Shown: positions 48,337 through 61,190 of the stretch, piece after piece
Numbering within the stretch: the stretch's first letter is position 1
How the letters are laid out: each line of letters opens with the position of its first letter
Assembly (NCBI GenBank): GCA_022749755.1
Contig: CM040440.1
Location: 11,705,269-11,769,268 of the forward strand
Source: Azadirachta indica
Taxonomy: Eukaryota > Streptophyta > Magnoliopsida > Sapindales > Meliaceae
DNA length: 64,000 bases
Direction of reading: 5' to 3'
Translations under genes and position numbers: made by a program
The notes under the pieces: generated by a model
Databases searched by the model: none
Told to the model about the DNA's origin: nothing
Seen by the model: the letters and a program-made list of their open reading frames with translations, nothing else

Positions 48337-49055
48337 TTTTTATGTGTGAGATGCAAAATGTAGATGCAGTTACCTAATCGAATCTACAATATATTCTATG
48401 CTGGCTTAACAAATAATTACCACTTTTTTTTAGGAGAATGTGATAACTTTATTTAATAAAGTCAAAACTCCTTTTAATTGTTCTTGTTACCTATTTTTTG
48501 TTTTAATTATAAACTCACAAGTATACGAATTGGCCATAGTATTATAAGTATTCTACTAGGTTAATCCAATAGAGAATAAGATAAATCAATGGTTTCTTAA
48601 CTAGCAAATCTTAGATTGAATAAATGAGGGGTAATTTGAATAACAGAAAATTAAAATAAACTAATAACTAAATGAATTGAAATAGGCAAATTGATTAAAG
48701 GGATAGATTAGGGAATTTAAGTATTAAGGGTCAAGAATCCACCATTGATAGCATACTCAAGGTATTAAGTGTGATTTGGAAGCCATGGAATTTAGGTAAA
48801 TGATGTTTTTCTTATGTGTAATGAACGTGTTCATGTATTAGCTTTAAACACATTCACGCATTGGTTTTTTACTGGCTATAAGTTAATCTTGGTGTAAAAT
48901 TTAACTCATATATCCTAGAACATGCAATAATGTTTGGTGTGGGCTATTGTTAACATGCCAGAAATGCATTAGGTGTTATGAAAATAAGAAAACATTGCAT
49001 TAATAGTCAAATTGGTGTGGTCATCATGCTAATGCAATTCATTTATAAATGCAAA
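48337..49055 (-). repeat. Spacer X, right arm (inverted, uninterrupted)
   Basis: This is the reverse complement of 22064-22491 joined to 29465-29742, without element C. A single ATGAG near 48625-48632 marks the empty insertion site. The satellite/X junction at about 49055 falls at the same base as in the left arm. There is no coding capacity. Confidence 0.82.
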
Positions 49056-52000
49056 ATGGAGTCAAAAAATGACTTCTATTTCAGACGAGCCGTACGTCTT
49101 GTTATCCATTATTACATAAGGATCATTACAGTACATTTTATTTCGAAAACGAAAAAGTTGAAAATGTACGATTTTAGATGCCAAAACTGTCAAACGCAAA
49201 ACAAACTAAAAAAAATGACTTCGTTTCAAGACGGACCATATGTATTGTTACTCATCATCGCATGAAGATCATTATGATTTATTTTATTTTGAAAACGGAG
49301 AAGTTAAAAATTTACGATTTTTGGAGCCAAAATTGTCAAACGTGAAACGAACTCAAAAAATGATTTCGTTTCTAAAAGGGACACACATCTTCTTACTTAC
49401 CATCGTGTGAGAATCATTGTGATGCATTTTATTTCGAAAATTGAAAAGTTGAAAATGTACGATTTTAGGAGCAGAAATTGTCAAAAGTGAAACGGACTCG
49501 AAAAATGACTTCGTTTTAAGACAAGCCACACGTCTTGTTACTCACTGTCACGTGAGGATCATTGCATTGTATTTTGTTTCAAAAACAAAGAAGTTAAAAA
49601 TGTATAATTTTCAGGGCAAGAAGTGTCAAAGGTAAAACGAACTCGAAAAACGACTTCGTTTTGAGATGGACCGCATGTCTTGTTACTCAAAGTGGCATGG
49701 AAATCATTATGGTACATTTTATTTCCAAAGCGGAGAAGTTGAAATTGTACGATTTTCGGTACCGGAATTGTCAAACACAAAACGGACTCGAAAAACGACT
49801 TCGTTTTGAGACCGCACATACATCTTGTTGTTCACCATTGCTTGAGGATCATTATGGTGAATTTTATTTCGAAAATAGAGAAGCTGAAAATGTACGATTT
49901 TCAGTGCCGGTATTGTAAAATGCAAAACAGACTCAAGATACGACTTTGTTTCAAGATGAGCCATGCATCTTGTTACTTATCATCGCGTGAGAATTATTAG
50001 AATGCACTTTATTTCGATAACGAAAAAGTTGAAAATATATGATTATCAATGTCAGAACTGTCAAACGCGAAATTAACTCAAAAAAAGAGTTCGTTTCCAA
50101 ACCGGAGATCCACCTTGTTACTCCTCATCATGTGAGAATCATTACAGTACATTTTATTTTAAAAACGAAAAAGTTGAAAATGTACGATTTTCTGTGTTGG
50201 AATTGTCAAATACGAAACGGATTCGAAAAACGACTTTGTTTTTAGATAGGGCATAGGGTTTGTTAGTCACCATCGTGTAAAAATCATTACAATATATTTT
50301 ATTTCGAAAACGGAGAAGTTGAAAACTAATAATTTTCGGTGGCAGAATTGTCAAATGTGAAACAGATTCAAAAAATGACTTTGTTTTGTGACAATCCACA
50401 CATCTTGTTACTCACTATCATGTGAGGATTGTTGCAGTATATTTTGTTTCGCAAATGAAGAAGTTGAAAATGTACGATTTTTAGGGCCGAAATTGTCGAA
50501 CGCAAAATAGACCAGAAAAATAACTGCACTTCCAGATAACACACGTCTTGTTACTCACTATCGCATAAGAATCGTTGTTGTGTATTTTATTTCGAAAACG
50601 GAGATGTTGAAAATGTATAATTTTCGGGGCCAAATTTGTGAAATGCGAAATGTATCTGAAAAACAACTTCCTTTCCAGATGATACACAAGTCTTGTTACT
50701 CACTATTGCGTAAGGACCGTTGCTATGCATTTTATTTTGAAATGGGAGAAGTTGAAAATGTACGATTTTCGGGGCTGGAATTGTCAAATACGAAACGAAC
50801 TTGAAAAACAACTTCGTTTCTACAAGGGCCACACACCTTATTTCTTACAATCGCATGAGAATCATTGCGGTATATTTTATTTTGAAAACTGAGAAGTTCA
50901 AAATGTACAATTTTGCAAGTCGGAATTGTCAAACGCGAAAAACGGACTTGAAAAATGACTTTGTCTTGAGACGGCCAACGCATCTTGTTACTGTCAATCG
51001 TGTAAGGATCATTACAATGCAATTTATTTCGATAATGAAAAAGTTAAAAATGTACGATTTTCAAGGCCGAAATTGTCAAAAGCGAAACGACTTTGTTTCG
51101 ATATGGACCGCACGTCCTTTTACTCACCATTGCGTGAAGATCTGAATGGTGTATTTTATTTCGAAAACGAAGAAGTTGAAAATGTACGATTTTTGAAGCC
51201 AGAATTGTTAAACGTGAAACGGACTCAAAAAACGACTTTGTTTCAAGATGGGCCACACGTCTTGTTAATTACATTGTGTGAGGATCATCCTGGTGCATTT
51301 TATTTTAAAATGGAGAAGTTAAAAACGTACGATTTTCAGCACTAGAATTGTAAAATGCGAAATGGACTAAAAAAAAACAACTTCATTTCGAGACGGGCCA
51401 CGTGTCTTATTACTCATCATCATGTAAAAAAGTTGAAAATATACGATTTTCGGTGCCGAAATTGTCAAACACAAAACAAACTTAAAAAATGACTTCGTTT
51501 TTAGACAGGACACATGTCTTGTTATTCACTATCGCATCAGAATCATTACTGGACATTTTATTTTAAAAATGGAGAAGTTGAAAATGAACAATTTTCGGTG
51601 CCAGAATTGTTAAACGCGAAATGGACTAGAAAAACGACTTCGTTTTGAAATGGGCCATAAGCATTGTTACTTACCAACGTATAAGGATCATTGTGATTCA
51701 TTTTAATTTGAAAAAGAAGAAGTTGAAAATGTACGAAATCGTCAAATGCGAAACGGACTCGAAAAATAACTTTATTTTTAGATGGGACACTATCTAGTTA
51801 CTCATATCGCATGAGGATTATTGCGGTGTATTTTAGTTCGAAAATGAAAAGTTGAAAATATACGATTTTCGATGCAGAAATTGTCAAATGCCAAACAAAC
51901 TCAGAAAACGACTTTGTTCCTACAAGGGCCACATGCCTTGTTACTTACCATTGCGTGAGAATCATTGTGGTGCATTTTATTTTGAAACTAAGAAGTTGAG

Positions 52001-54967
52001 AATATACTATTTTTGGTGCCGAAATCGTTAAACGCAAAACAAACTTGAAAAATGATTTCATTTCCAGAGGGGACACACATCTTGTTACTCATTATTGTAT
52101 GAGGATCCGTACGGTGCACTTTATTTCGTAAATGGAGATGTTGAAAATGTACAATTTTTAGTGCCGAAATTGTCAAACGTGAAACGGATTCGAAAAACGA
52201 CTTTATATTAAAACAGGCCATGCGTCTTATTACTTATCATCGCGTGAGAATCATTACAGTGCACTTTATTTCGATAATGAAAAAGTTAAAAATGTACGAT
52301 TTTCGATACCAGAATTGTCAAATGCAAAACGAACTCAAAAAATGATTTCGTTTCTAGACGAGAGACATGCCTTGTTACTCACCATCGCGTGAGATAATTG
52401 CGATGCAATTTATTTCAAAAACGGAAAAGTTGAGAAATGTACAAGTTTCGGAGTCAGAATTGTCAAACGCAAAACGAAATCGAAAAATAACTTCGTTGCG
52501 AGTCATGCCACATGCCTTGTTACTCACTATTGCGTGAGAATCATTGCAATGCATTTTCGAAATAAAATGGAGATGTTGAAAATGTATGATTTTCGTGGCC
52601 GAAAATGTCAAACGCAAAACGGACTCAAAAAACGACTTTGTTTCTAGATGGAAGACATGCCTTGTTACTCCTCATTATGTGAGAATCATTGTAATGCATT
52701 TTATTTCAAAAACAAAAAAGTTGAAAATGTACGATTTTCGGTGTCTAAATTGTCAAACGCGAAACGGACTCGAAAAACGACTACGTTTTGAAATAACTGC
52801 ATGTCTTGTTACTCACAATCGTGTGATGATCATTATGGTGCAATTTATTTTGAAAACGAAAAAGTTAAAAAAGTATTATTTTCAGTGCCAACATTGTCAA
52901 ATAGGAAATGGACTTGAAAAATGGCTTCGTTTCGAGACGGGCCACACAACTTATTACTCACTATCACTTGATGATTATTACAATGCATTTTATTTCGAAA
53001 AGGCAAAAGTTGAAAACGTATACTTTTCGGAGCCAGAGTTGTCAAACATGAAATGGATTCAAAAAATGATTTCATTTTGATCTGTTCATGTGTCTTGTTA
53101 TTCATCATCGTATGAGGATCATTGCAGTGTATTTTATTTTGAAAACGAAAAAGTTGAAATGTATGATTTTCGAGCCCAAAATTGTCAAACGCAAAATGGA
53201 CTCGAATAACAACTTCGTTTCTAGAATGGACACAAGTATTGTTACTCATTATTACGTGAGAATTATTACTAGGCATTTTATTTTGGAAACGGAGAAGTTG
53301 AAAATATACGATTTTCGATGCTGAAACAGTTAAACGCAAAACAGACTCAAGAAACGATATCGTTTCGAGACAGGCCTCACAACTTGTTACTTACCATTAC
53401 CGTACACCTTATTACTTACCATCGTGTGAGGATCATTGTGGTGCAATTCAATTTAAGAACGGAGAAGATGAAAATGTACGATTTTTAAGGTTGAAATTGT
53501 CAATCACGAAACAGACTTGAAAAACGACTTTATTTCCAGAAGGGCCACGCGCCTTATTATTTACCATTACATGAGAATCGTTACGGTACCTTTTGTTTCA
53601 AAAACAGAAATAATGAAAATGTACAATTTTCAAGGTTGGAATTGTCAAAAGTGAAATAAACTTGAAAGACGACATCGTTTCGAGAAAAGTGAAATAAACT
53701 TGAAAGACGACATCATTTCGAGAAAAGTGAAATAAACTTGAAAAACGACATCGTTTCATGGTGTATTTTATTTCAAAAAATAGAGAAGTTGAAAACGTAC
53801 GATTTCAGTGCCAAAATTGTAAAACATGAAATGGACTCGAAAAACGACTTCATTTGGAGACATGCCACACGTTCTGTTACTCATCATCGCCTGTGAATCA
53901 TTACAGTGCACTTTATTTCGATAATGAAAAAGTTGAACATGTACGATTTTCGGTGCTGAAATTGTCGAATACAAAATGAACCCAAAAAGACAACTTCATT
54001 TCCAGACTGGAGACACGCCTTGTTACTCATCATCACATAAGAATCTTTGCGATGCATTCTATTTCAAAAATGAAAAAGTTGAAAATGTACAATTTTCGGG
54101 GTCGAAATTGTCCAACGCGAAACGGACTCCAAAAGCGACTTCGTTTCGAGGCAAGTCACACGTCTTGTTACTCACTATCGCGTGAAGATCATTACGGTGC
54201 ATTATTTATGAAACATAGAAGTTAAAAACATACGATTTTCGGTGCCGGAATTGTGAATCAAGAAATTGACTCCAAAAATGATTTTGTTTCGAGACTGGCC
54301 GCACGCTTTGTTGAAAATGCACGATTTTCAGGGCTAAAATTATTAAACGCAAAATGGACTGAGAAAATGACTTCGTTTTCAGACGGGGCACACATCCTAT
54401 TACTCATTATCACATGGGGATCATTATTGTACAATTTTTTTAAAAAAACAGTGAAGTTGAAAGGTATAATTTTTTGTACCGAAATTGTCAAATGTGAAAC
54501 AAAGTCGAAAAATGATTTTGTTTCGAAACAGGCCACGTGTTTTGTTACTCACCATTGAATGAGAATCATTATAGTGCATTTTATTTTGAATATGGAGAAG
54601 CTAAACAGGTATGAGCTTCGGTGCCGGAATTTTCAAACACAAAACGGACTCAAAAAATGACTTCGTTTTGAGACAGTCCACACGTCTTGTTACTCATCAT
54701 TGCGTGAAGATCATTGTGTTACATTTTATTTTGAAAACAAAAAACTTGAAAATGTACGATTTTCGAGACTGAAATTATCAAACACCAAACGGACTTGAAA
54801 AACGACTTTTTTCCAAACAGTGCATACTTCTTGTTACTAACTTTCATGTGAGGATCGTTACTATGCATTATCATTCAAAAATGGAGAAGTTCAAAGGTAC
54901 GAACTTTTGTACCAAAATTGTCAAATGCAAAATAGACTTGAAAAATGATTTTATTTTGAGACGGGTC
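49056..54967 (-). repeat. Satellite array, right arm (~146-bp monomers, inverted)
   Basis: About 40 tandem monomers in reverse orientation to the left array; conserved blocks read GAAAATGTACGATTTTCGG, CTTGTTACTCACCATCGCG and ACTCGAAAAACGACTTCG. It includes an aberrant monomer at about 53385-53425 matching the one at 16740-16800, and a 38-bp triplication at 53651-53758. Open frames up to 164 codons on both strands are repeat artefacts. It ends against the LTR of element J. Confidence 0.92.
53651..53758 (-). repeat. 38-bp internal triplication within the satellite
   Basis: Three consecutive copies of a 38-bp block starting GTGAAATAAACTTGAAAGAC, at 53651, 53689 and 53727, inside one monomer. 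It is a local replication-slippage product. Confidence 0.85.
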
Positions 54968-55720
54968 TGACACGGGATTGTTCAAACATCAAGACCAGAA
55001 CTTAAGTGCTAATATGTTCAAGAAGATTATCCTAATTTACTAAGGTATGAAGACACTGTCAAAAGGATAATTTCGGAATTTAAACTGTATTCACTGAAGT
55101 AATATTTCAAAATGAGGTTGGTGCCACTAGAAAGTTGAAGAAGTAAGCTTTCTATAAAACTTTACGGTTTAGCATTTAGAGTTCTTTAGAGAAAGTTATG
55201 ATAACTTCTTCACAACATGTTCATTTTCAAAGCAGAATCAGGATGCACCGAATTCAAAGATTTTTTTAGCTTAAATTCAATTTGTTTTGTTTAATTTCTA
55301 AATGATAAAATGATTTGGTGAACTGTAATTCAAAGTCTTAGCTGTTTTGGTTATTTTCAAAGAATTTTAAATGTTTGTATTCATTTGTCAAAGTTAGATA
55401 ATGGTTGTTGGCCTAATCATTGAAATTTCTAGGAGTTGTTGGCCTAATCTTTGAGCCTATACAAAGGCTTTAAGCTTGTAGTTTCGGAAGAAAGTTTTTT
55501 TGAGTTGAGTTTAATTAAAATTCGTGTGTTTTATACTCTGTATCTCTTGGAAAATTTCCATAAAGTGGTGAGTATTTTTTTGATTTTTACAACCTTTGGC
55601 AGCAAATTAAGGTGGTGTTTCTGTATCCCATTTGTTGTAAACTTTAGGAAGGGAACTTGTTTCAACCCTTATTTAGTAAAAAACCTAAATCCTCACACAA
55701 ACCCCCATTATCCGATATTA
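54968..55720 (+). repeat. 5' LTR of element J
   Basis: About 753 bp from TGACACGGG, where satellite stops, to about GATATTA just before the primer site; the expected terminal CA is not intact, so the 3' edge is uncertain by a few bases. A CCTATACAAAGGC block near 55456 is in the TATA position of related LTRs. A 15-bp GTTGTTGGCCTAATC repeat occurs twice (near 55404 and 55437). Confidence 0.65.
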
Positions 55721-55723
55721 ATT

Positions 55724-55735
55724 TGGTATCAGAGC
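55724..55735 (+). promoter_or_regulatory. Primer-binding site of element J
   Basis: TGGTATCAGAGC, the same iMet-type site as in families B, C and H, 10 bases before the gag start codon. Confidence 0.85.
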
Positions 55736-55745
55736 TCAAGGTTCC

Positions 55746-58668
55746 ATGGCTACCCATCGTAGCCAAAAACAATCTGAGGAAGGTCCTTCAAACACACAAA
55801 CTGATCCTCATGATGCTCTAATGGCAGAAATGAGGAGACGAATCCAGCAACTTCAACAACAATTGGAGGCATTTGAAAATCAAGAGAGAATTCAGCAGCA
55901 TATAGAACCTGTCCATTAAGCTCTTAGTGAAGAAGAAGTGGGCTTAAATCCTTTTCACCATGTTCCAAGTCGTTTGTCAAGTGGCAGCAGCACTCCCCCA
56001 CACCCAAGAGAATTACGAAACTTTTATTTTGAAAAAGATTTCAATATAAAAGTTGATATTCCAGATTTTGAAGAAAGGATGCAGCCGGAAGAATTTGTTG
56101 ATTGGCTCCACACCATTGAACGAATCTTTGAGTTCAAGGATATTCATGAGCATATGAAGGTGAAGCTTGTTGCCATCAAGCTAAAGAAGCATGCATCTTT
56201 ATGGTGGGAAAATCTCAAGAGACAAAGAGTATGTGAAGGAAGAGGTAAAATTGTCACTTGGAAAAAGATGAAAAGGGAACTCAAACGAAAATATGATATA
56301 AACCTCGCCAATATCGTGACGAAACCCAACACCAAATGTAGTAAAAAACCCCAAGATTTCCCCAAGACGCAAGTTTATAGAGTTTTGACCCGATACCTAT
56401 CTAGATAAGAACCAAGACTATGATTTACTCAAACACTACATCAAGAATCCTTAAGAAAACATTTAAGAATATAGATAATAAGTTTGGTTGTTTTGAATGC
56501 CACAAGAAATTAAACTTGAAGAGCTCCAGAACAAGAACTTATAAGAAATAATTTAACACTCAAAATTGTCTTCTTATTTCAAGAAATGAAAGCCTTTTTA
56601 TAGGCAAATACAAAGAGAAAATGTCAAAAGTTAGGTTATCAATCTTACCTAACAATTTGACAAAATAAATTCAAATTTTATGACTTTTAAAACCTACAAA
56701 TTTCAAACATGAAAACGTAAGTAATAACGTCATATATATATGACGTAAGCCATGACGTCGAATGTGTATGATATAAGTGATTACATCATTTTAAAAATCT
56801 TAAAACTACATAAATGGACTATAATTTTCGAACATTTTCATATTAGTCTTCTTGGCTCCAATCGCTTGAATGATGTTCACTGAGCCTAATTCTTCAAGAC
56901 GTGTATCTGGAATTATATTTGAATCACACATCTTTTTAATTAATCCATTTAAGGCACTTTCCAATGTCTTGGCTCTAGCTCTTGGAATCGGTCTACTCGG
57001 CACGTTTAGTGAATCATCTAAATGCTGTAATTGAGTGTCTTCAACCTTATGTCTGAAGTTCTCCTCTTGTTTATGTGGTTGCACAACTTCGTTTGCATCA
57101 AAATACTTACCGGAAAATTATCGGCAAGATATTTTCTTAAAATTTCACAATTTCAAGCAAAAAGATCTGTCTGTGGAAGAATATAATGCTGAATTTGATT
57201 ACCCTCTGTTGAAGTGCGATATTGTTGAACCGGAAGAACAAACAATTGCTCGTTATTTAGGAGGATTGAGATTAGAAATTGGAAATATAGTTCAATTGTA
57301 ACCTTATTGGAGCTACAATGATGTGTGTGGACTGGCTCTAAAGGTGGAGAAGCAACAAAGAGAAGCACGAGGGAGTGGTACTCATTTTTCAGCCCGTGAC
57401 ATCACTTCCAATTATGGGAACACCTCAATTTCTAGAAATACTTCTACCGGGAAATCAGCAACCAAGATTCCTTCTAGAAATGATGTGGGAACTAGCTCTA
57501 AGCAGCAACCAAGCATAAATTCTCGACGATGCTTCAAATGTCAAGGTGTTGGGCATATTGCTTCCGAACATCGTAATCGCAAAATTATCACACTTGTTGA
57601 AGAAGATGTTTATGAAGAAATTGATAGAGGTCCACAATTTGATGCTGAAGTTCCAAAAGAAGTAGAACAAGATGATGCTGTGTATGCTGATTATGGGGAA
57701 TCCCTTGTTATGCGGCAAAGTTTGAGCGTTGCATTTGAAGGAGAAGATTGGTTGCGAAAGAACATTTTTCACACAAGATGTACTTCTAATGACAAGGTTT
57801 GTAACGTCATCATTGATGGTGGCAGCTTTGAGAATGTGGTGTCTACTGAAATGGTGGAGAAGTTGTGTCTCAAAACTGAGCAACATCCTCAACCATACAA
57901 ACTTTCTTGGCTTCAAAAGGGCAGTGAGATAAAAGTAAACAAATGTTGTCTTGTTTCGTTTTCAATTAGAAAAAAATATATGGATGAAATTTGGTGTGAT
58001 GTTGTGCCCATGGATGCTTGTCATTTACTTTTGAGAAAACCTTGACAATATGATAGAAAGGTTATGCATAATGGGTATAAAAACACTTATACTTTTGTTA
58101 AAGATGGAATAAAGATAGTTTTGAGTCCACCGAAGATGGAAAATATTCCTAAACCAGTAAAAGGGGAGGGAAACAATTTGCTTGTCATATCAGAATGTCG
58201 AAAAGAGTTGAATTTAGGGAATGAAGTTTATGTTCTAGTTGTGTTTGAGAAAAATGAAGATGGCAATGAACCACCACATATCATGAAGCAACTTATTGAA
58301 GAGTTTCATGATGTTGTTCCAGAGGAGATCCCACCTGGACTTTCTCCGATGAGAGACATTCAACATTGCATTGATCTTGTACCAGGAGCTGTTCTACCAA
58401 ACAAGGCGACTTATCGAATGAGTCCAAAAGAACATGAAGAGTTACAAACACAAGTTGACGAGCTGATTGCAAAGGGATTGGTTCGAGAAAGTAAGAGTTC
58501 TTGTACTGTCTCTGCACTTTTAGTATAAAAAAAAGATGGATCGTGGCGTATGTGTTTGATAGTAGAGTGGTAAATAAGATAACAGTTGATTATTGCTTTC
58601 CAATTCCACACCTAGATGATCTTTTAGACCAACTTCATGGGACTAAAATCTTCTCAAAGATTGATCTT
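55746..58668 (+). pseudogene. gag: Element J gag, protease and RT start, interrupted
   Basis: The start at 55746 (MATHRSQ) precedes a Gln-rich coiled-coil-like stretch and a stop at 55918-55920. The capsid block is in 55938-56293 (DIPDFEERMQPEEFVDWLHT, ASLWWENLKRQR). After the nested LTR the same sentence resumes at 57106 (YLPENYRQDIF) through GGLRLEIGNIVQL, with a stop at 57299-57301. 57323-58045 has the knuckle [14 protein letters not shown], in which the last Cys is His, and the protease site IIDGGSFENVVS. 58064-58528 is the linker and RT start (VDELIAKGLVRES). RT ends at IFSKIDL near 58668. Confidence 0.82.
56294..57100 (-). mobile_element. Family B solo LTR with AAATA target duplication
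   Basis: 807 bp, minus strand, TGATATAAACC to GTTTGCATCA on the + strand. It is flanked by AAATA at 56289-56293 and 57101-57105 and splits the gag of element J exactly between two halves of a conserved segment. A solo LTR is the product of LTR-LTR recombination removing a full element. It contains the ACGT palindrome (near 56728-56750), a TATA-like box and the pol-tail frame (57084-56806, PIPRARAKTLESAL). Confidence 0.93.
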
Positions 58669-60254
58669 CTCAAACATGATCATTCAAGTTTTTACTATAA
58701 ATTAAGATATCATCAAAATAGACTATTACGAATTTGCCAATGAAAGCAAGCAAAACATGGTTCATAAGTCTCATGAAAATATTAGATGCATTAGTTAACC
58801 CAAAAGGCATAACTAATCATTCATACAAACCATATTTTGTTTTAAATGCAGTTTTTCACTTATCCCCTTCTTTCATCCTAATTTGATGGTATCCACTCTT
58901 AAGATCAATTTTAGAAAACACACAAGATCCATGCAATTCATCTAACATATCATCTAATTGAGAAATGGGATGTCGATACTTTAACGTAATATTGTTGACA
59001 GCTCGGCAATCAACACATCCTCCATGTCCCATCTTTCTTAGGCACTAGTAGCACAGGATCCACACAAGGACTCGTGCTTTCTCTAACATACCCTTTCTCC
59101 ATCAGCTCATTAACTTGTCGTTGAAATTCTTTTGTCTCATCGGGATTACTTCTATAAGCTGGTCAGTTCGGAATTGTTGCACCGGGTATAAAATCAATTT
59201 GATGTTCAATTCCTCGAATTGAAGGTAAACTAGAGGGCACCTCCTTAGGAAAGACATCCTTCAATTCCTGTAAAATAAACATAACAATGCTCAGCAAGAA
59301 TCCGGCAAAATCGTTAGTACGCAAAAAGGCCTCCTTGTACATAAGTACTATAAGGGGCTGTTGTGAAAGTAAAGCTCTCTTGATCTCACTTTTTTTTGCA
59401 ATAAAATTGTATTTTTCCTCTCTCTCACACATTAACGTTGCAACTCTCTCATTTTTCCTCTCACTCTTTTTCACATTTTTACCTTTTTCGTTTTCTTTTT
59501 TCTTTTCACTCGCTTTTTACATCTTTAATTGGTCTTCGAGAACTTGTTTTGGAGTCAATGGTATAAGTGATATAAGTTGCTTTTTGATGATAAAAGAGTA
59601 TTTATTGGTGAAACCGTCATGTGTTACTCATCGATCGTACTGCCATAGTTTGCCCAATAGGATGTGATAAGCGTACAAAGGAATCATGTTACAAAGGACC
59701 TCATCCTCATACTTGCCAATAGAAAATGCCACCAACACTTTTTGTTATCTTGATTTCTCCACAATTGTTTATCCATTGAAGCCGATATGGTCGTGGATGT
59801 TTCATGGTAGGTAATGATAATTTCTCCACTAATTTGGTGCTAGCCATGTTGGTGCAACTTCCTCCATCAATTATAACGCTACAAATTTTGTTGTTGATGA
59901 AACACCGAGTATGAAACAAGTTTTTCCGCTGATCATTTTCTTCCTTAACCTATGCGCTAAGAGCTCTTCTTGCTACTAATAATTCTCCTTCTGCAGCATA
60001 TTGCCCTTCGTAGTTATCTTCAAGAGATGGCATGTTTTCTATTTCGTCTTTTTCTTCTCCTTCCTACTCAATCTCCCCTTGAGCATTGATCACCATTACC
60101 CTTTTATTTGGGCATTGACTATCTATATGACCCTTGCCTTGACATTTAAAACACTTAATGTCACGATTTCTAGAAGCGGTGGATTTAATGTTACCTTCTT
60201 TTTGTGGCACAACTTGTTTAATATCTTTAGAAACTTCAGAATTAGACTTTACAA
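58669..60254 (-). pseudogene. Family B fragment K: gag knuckle, protease, RT N-terminal half
   Basis: Read on the minus strand: the gag end with a CCHC knuckle CFKCQGKGHIDSQC (about 60160-60120), a stop, the linker, the protease site IIDGGSCTNMAS (59919-59707, then frameshifted), the linker block 59474-59163 (ALLSQQPLIVLMYKEAFL, DVFPKEVP), and RT with many shifts up to [16 protein letters not shown] at about 58690. It stops at almost the same RT base at which fragment F begins. Its gag end abuts the LTR of element L at 60254/60255. Confidence 0.78.
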
Positions 60255-61097
60255 TGCAAATATGGATACACACAAGAGCAATGATCCAATTCAGCTACCT
60301 AATGGTCCCGTTACAAGAGCAAGAATGAAGAAATTCAAAAATGCATTGAATGAGATGATTCAAGGTTTGTGGGATGATCTTGCAACAATTTAAGAGTGTA
60401 AGAAAGAGTCAAATATCAAGCTTGGACTTCAAGACAATAATCAGAGCTTGGTAACATTGACACAAGTACAAGAAGGCAAAACCTGAAGATTAAAGCTTCT
60501 ACAGAATTCAACTTCTCAAATTTATATAAGGCCATATTCGAACGATGTATCAAGGCTAAGCAAGCATGTTCAAGTCTTTTAATTACAGTTCGAATCAGAT
60601 TGTCATCATGATACAAGTTTTGGATTCCATGTGCCAGTTTGGGCTAAGTTGCTGTTCAAACCCATTATCTATTTTAGTCTTATTTATAAATATATAATTA
60701 TAGTTTGTTATGTGTTTGGGCTGTTAACACTAATTATTAAGCCCAAATTCAGTTTATTTTATTTTAAGTTAGAATAAGTTTAATTTTGTGGCCAAACACT
60801 GCAATTAGGGTTACTTATCTCTTATACCCTTATATATTCAGCCACATGCTCCCATGGAGGATCATTACTTTTTTGAATGAAATAAAATTGAGAGTGTTTT
60901 CTCTTGTTTTGATTCTTGCTTGAATTAAGGTTCTTACAATCAAAGCTAATTACTTTGAGGGTATTTATTCTAAGGTTCTATTTCACAAGTTAAAATTGGG
61001 TTGCAGACTTGGGTGAATCTGATTTAGCTTTCTAAGAGGTTGTTTCCATGCGTAAAGATATTGGGTCTCAAGTTTAATAAACTCGGGGTTCGTATCA
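60255..61097 (+). repeat. 5' LTR of element L
   Basis: 843 bp ending CGGGGTTCGTATCA. It has the idle pol-tail frame at its start and a TATA-like stretch (CCCTTATATATTCAGCC, about 60827-60843). Confidence 0.85.
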
Positions 61098-61100
61098 GTT

Positions 61101-61112
61101 TGGTATCAGAGC
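61101..61112 (+). promoter_or_regulatory. Primer-binding site of element L
   Basis: TGGTATCAGAGC three bases after the LTR end, as in element C. Confidence 0.9.
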
Positions 61113-61190
61113 TACGGCTCTAAATCAGGTTATATCGTCTTTCAAATATATCTATTTGTTTCTTTAGTTTCTAAGTCTGTTTTGCTTTAA

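Larger units (their letters stand above)
54968..58668 (+). mobile_element. Gypsy element J, 5' half, with nested solo LTR
   Basis: 5' LTR 54968-55720, primer site, gag from 55746, protease and the first part of RT, then an abrupt switch at about 58668 to minus-strand family B sequence (fragment K). A family B solo LTR is inserted in gag. The class is Ty3/gypsy, chromovirus-like by gag and protease style; the clade is not resolved. RNase H, integrase and the 3' LTR are absent. Confidence 0.8.

Noticed and set aside
52586..53339. Two 164-codon frames on opposite strands in the right satellite
   Set aside because: The same repeat artefact; the translations are mirror products of satellite monomers with no protein-like features.
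55451..55762. 103-codon frame at the end of the element J LTR
   Set aside because: It overlaps the LTR, primer site and gag start in another frame and has no protein family signs.
28600..61112. tRNA genes suggested by TGGTATCAGAGC sites
   Set aside because: Only the 12-base tRNA 3'-end complement is present, always next to an LTR; no cloverleaf or A/B boxes are seen, so these are primer-binding sites.
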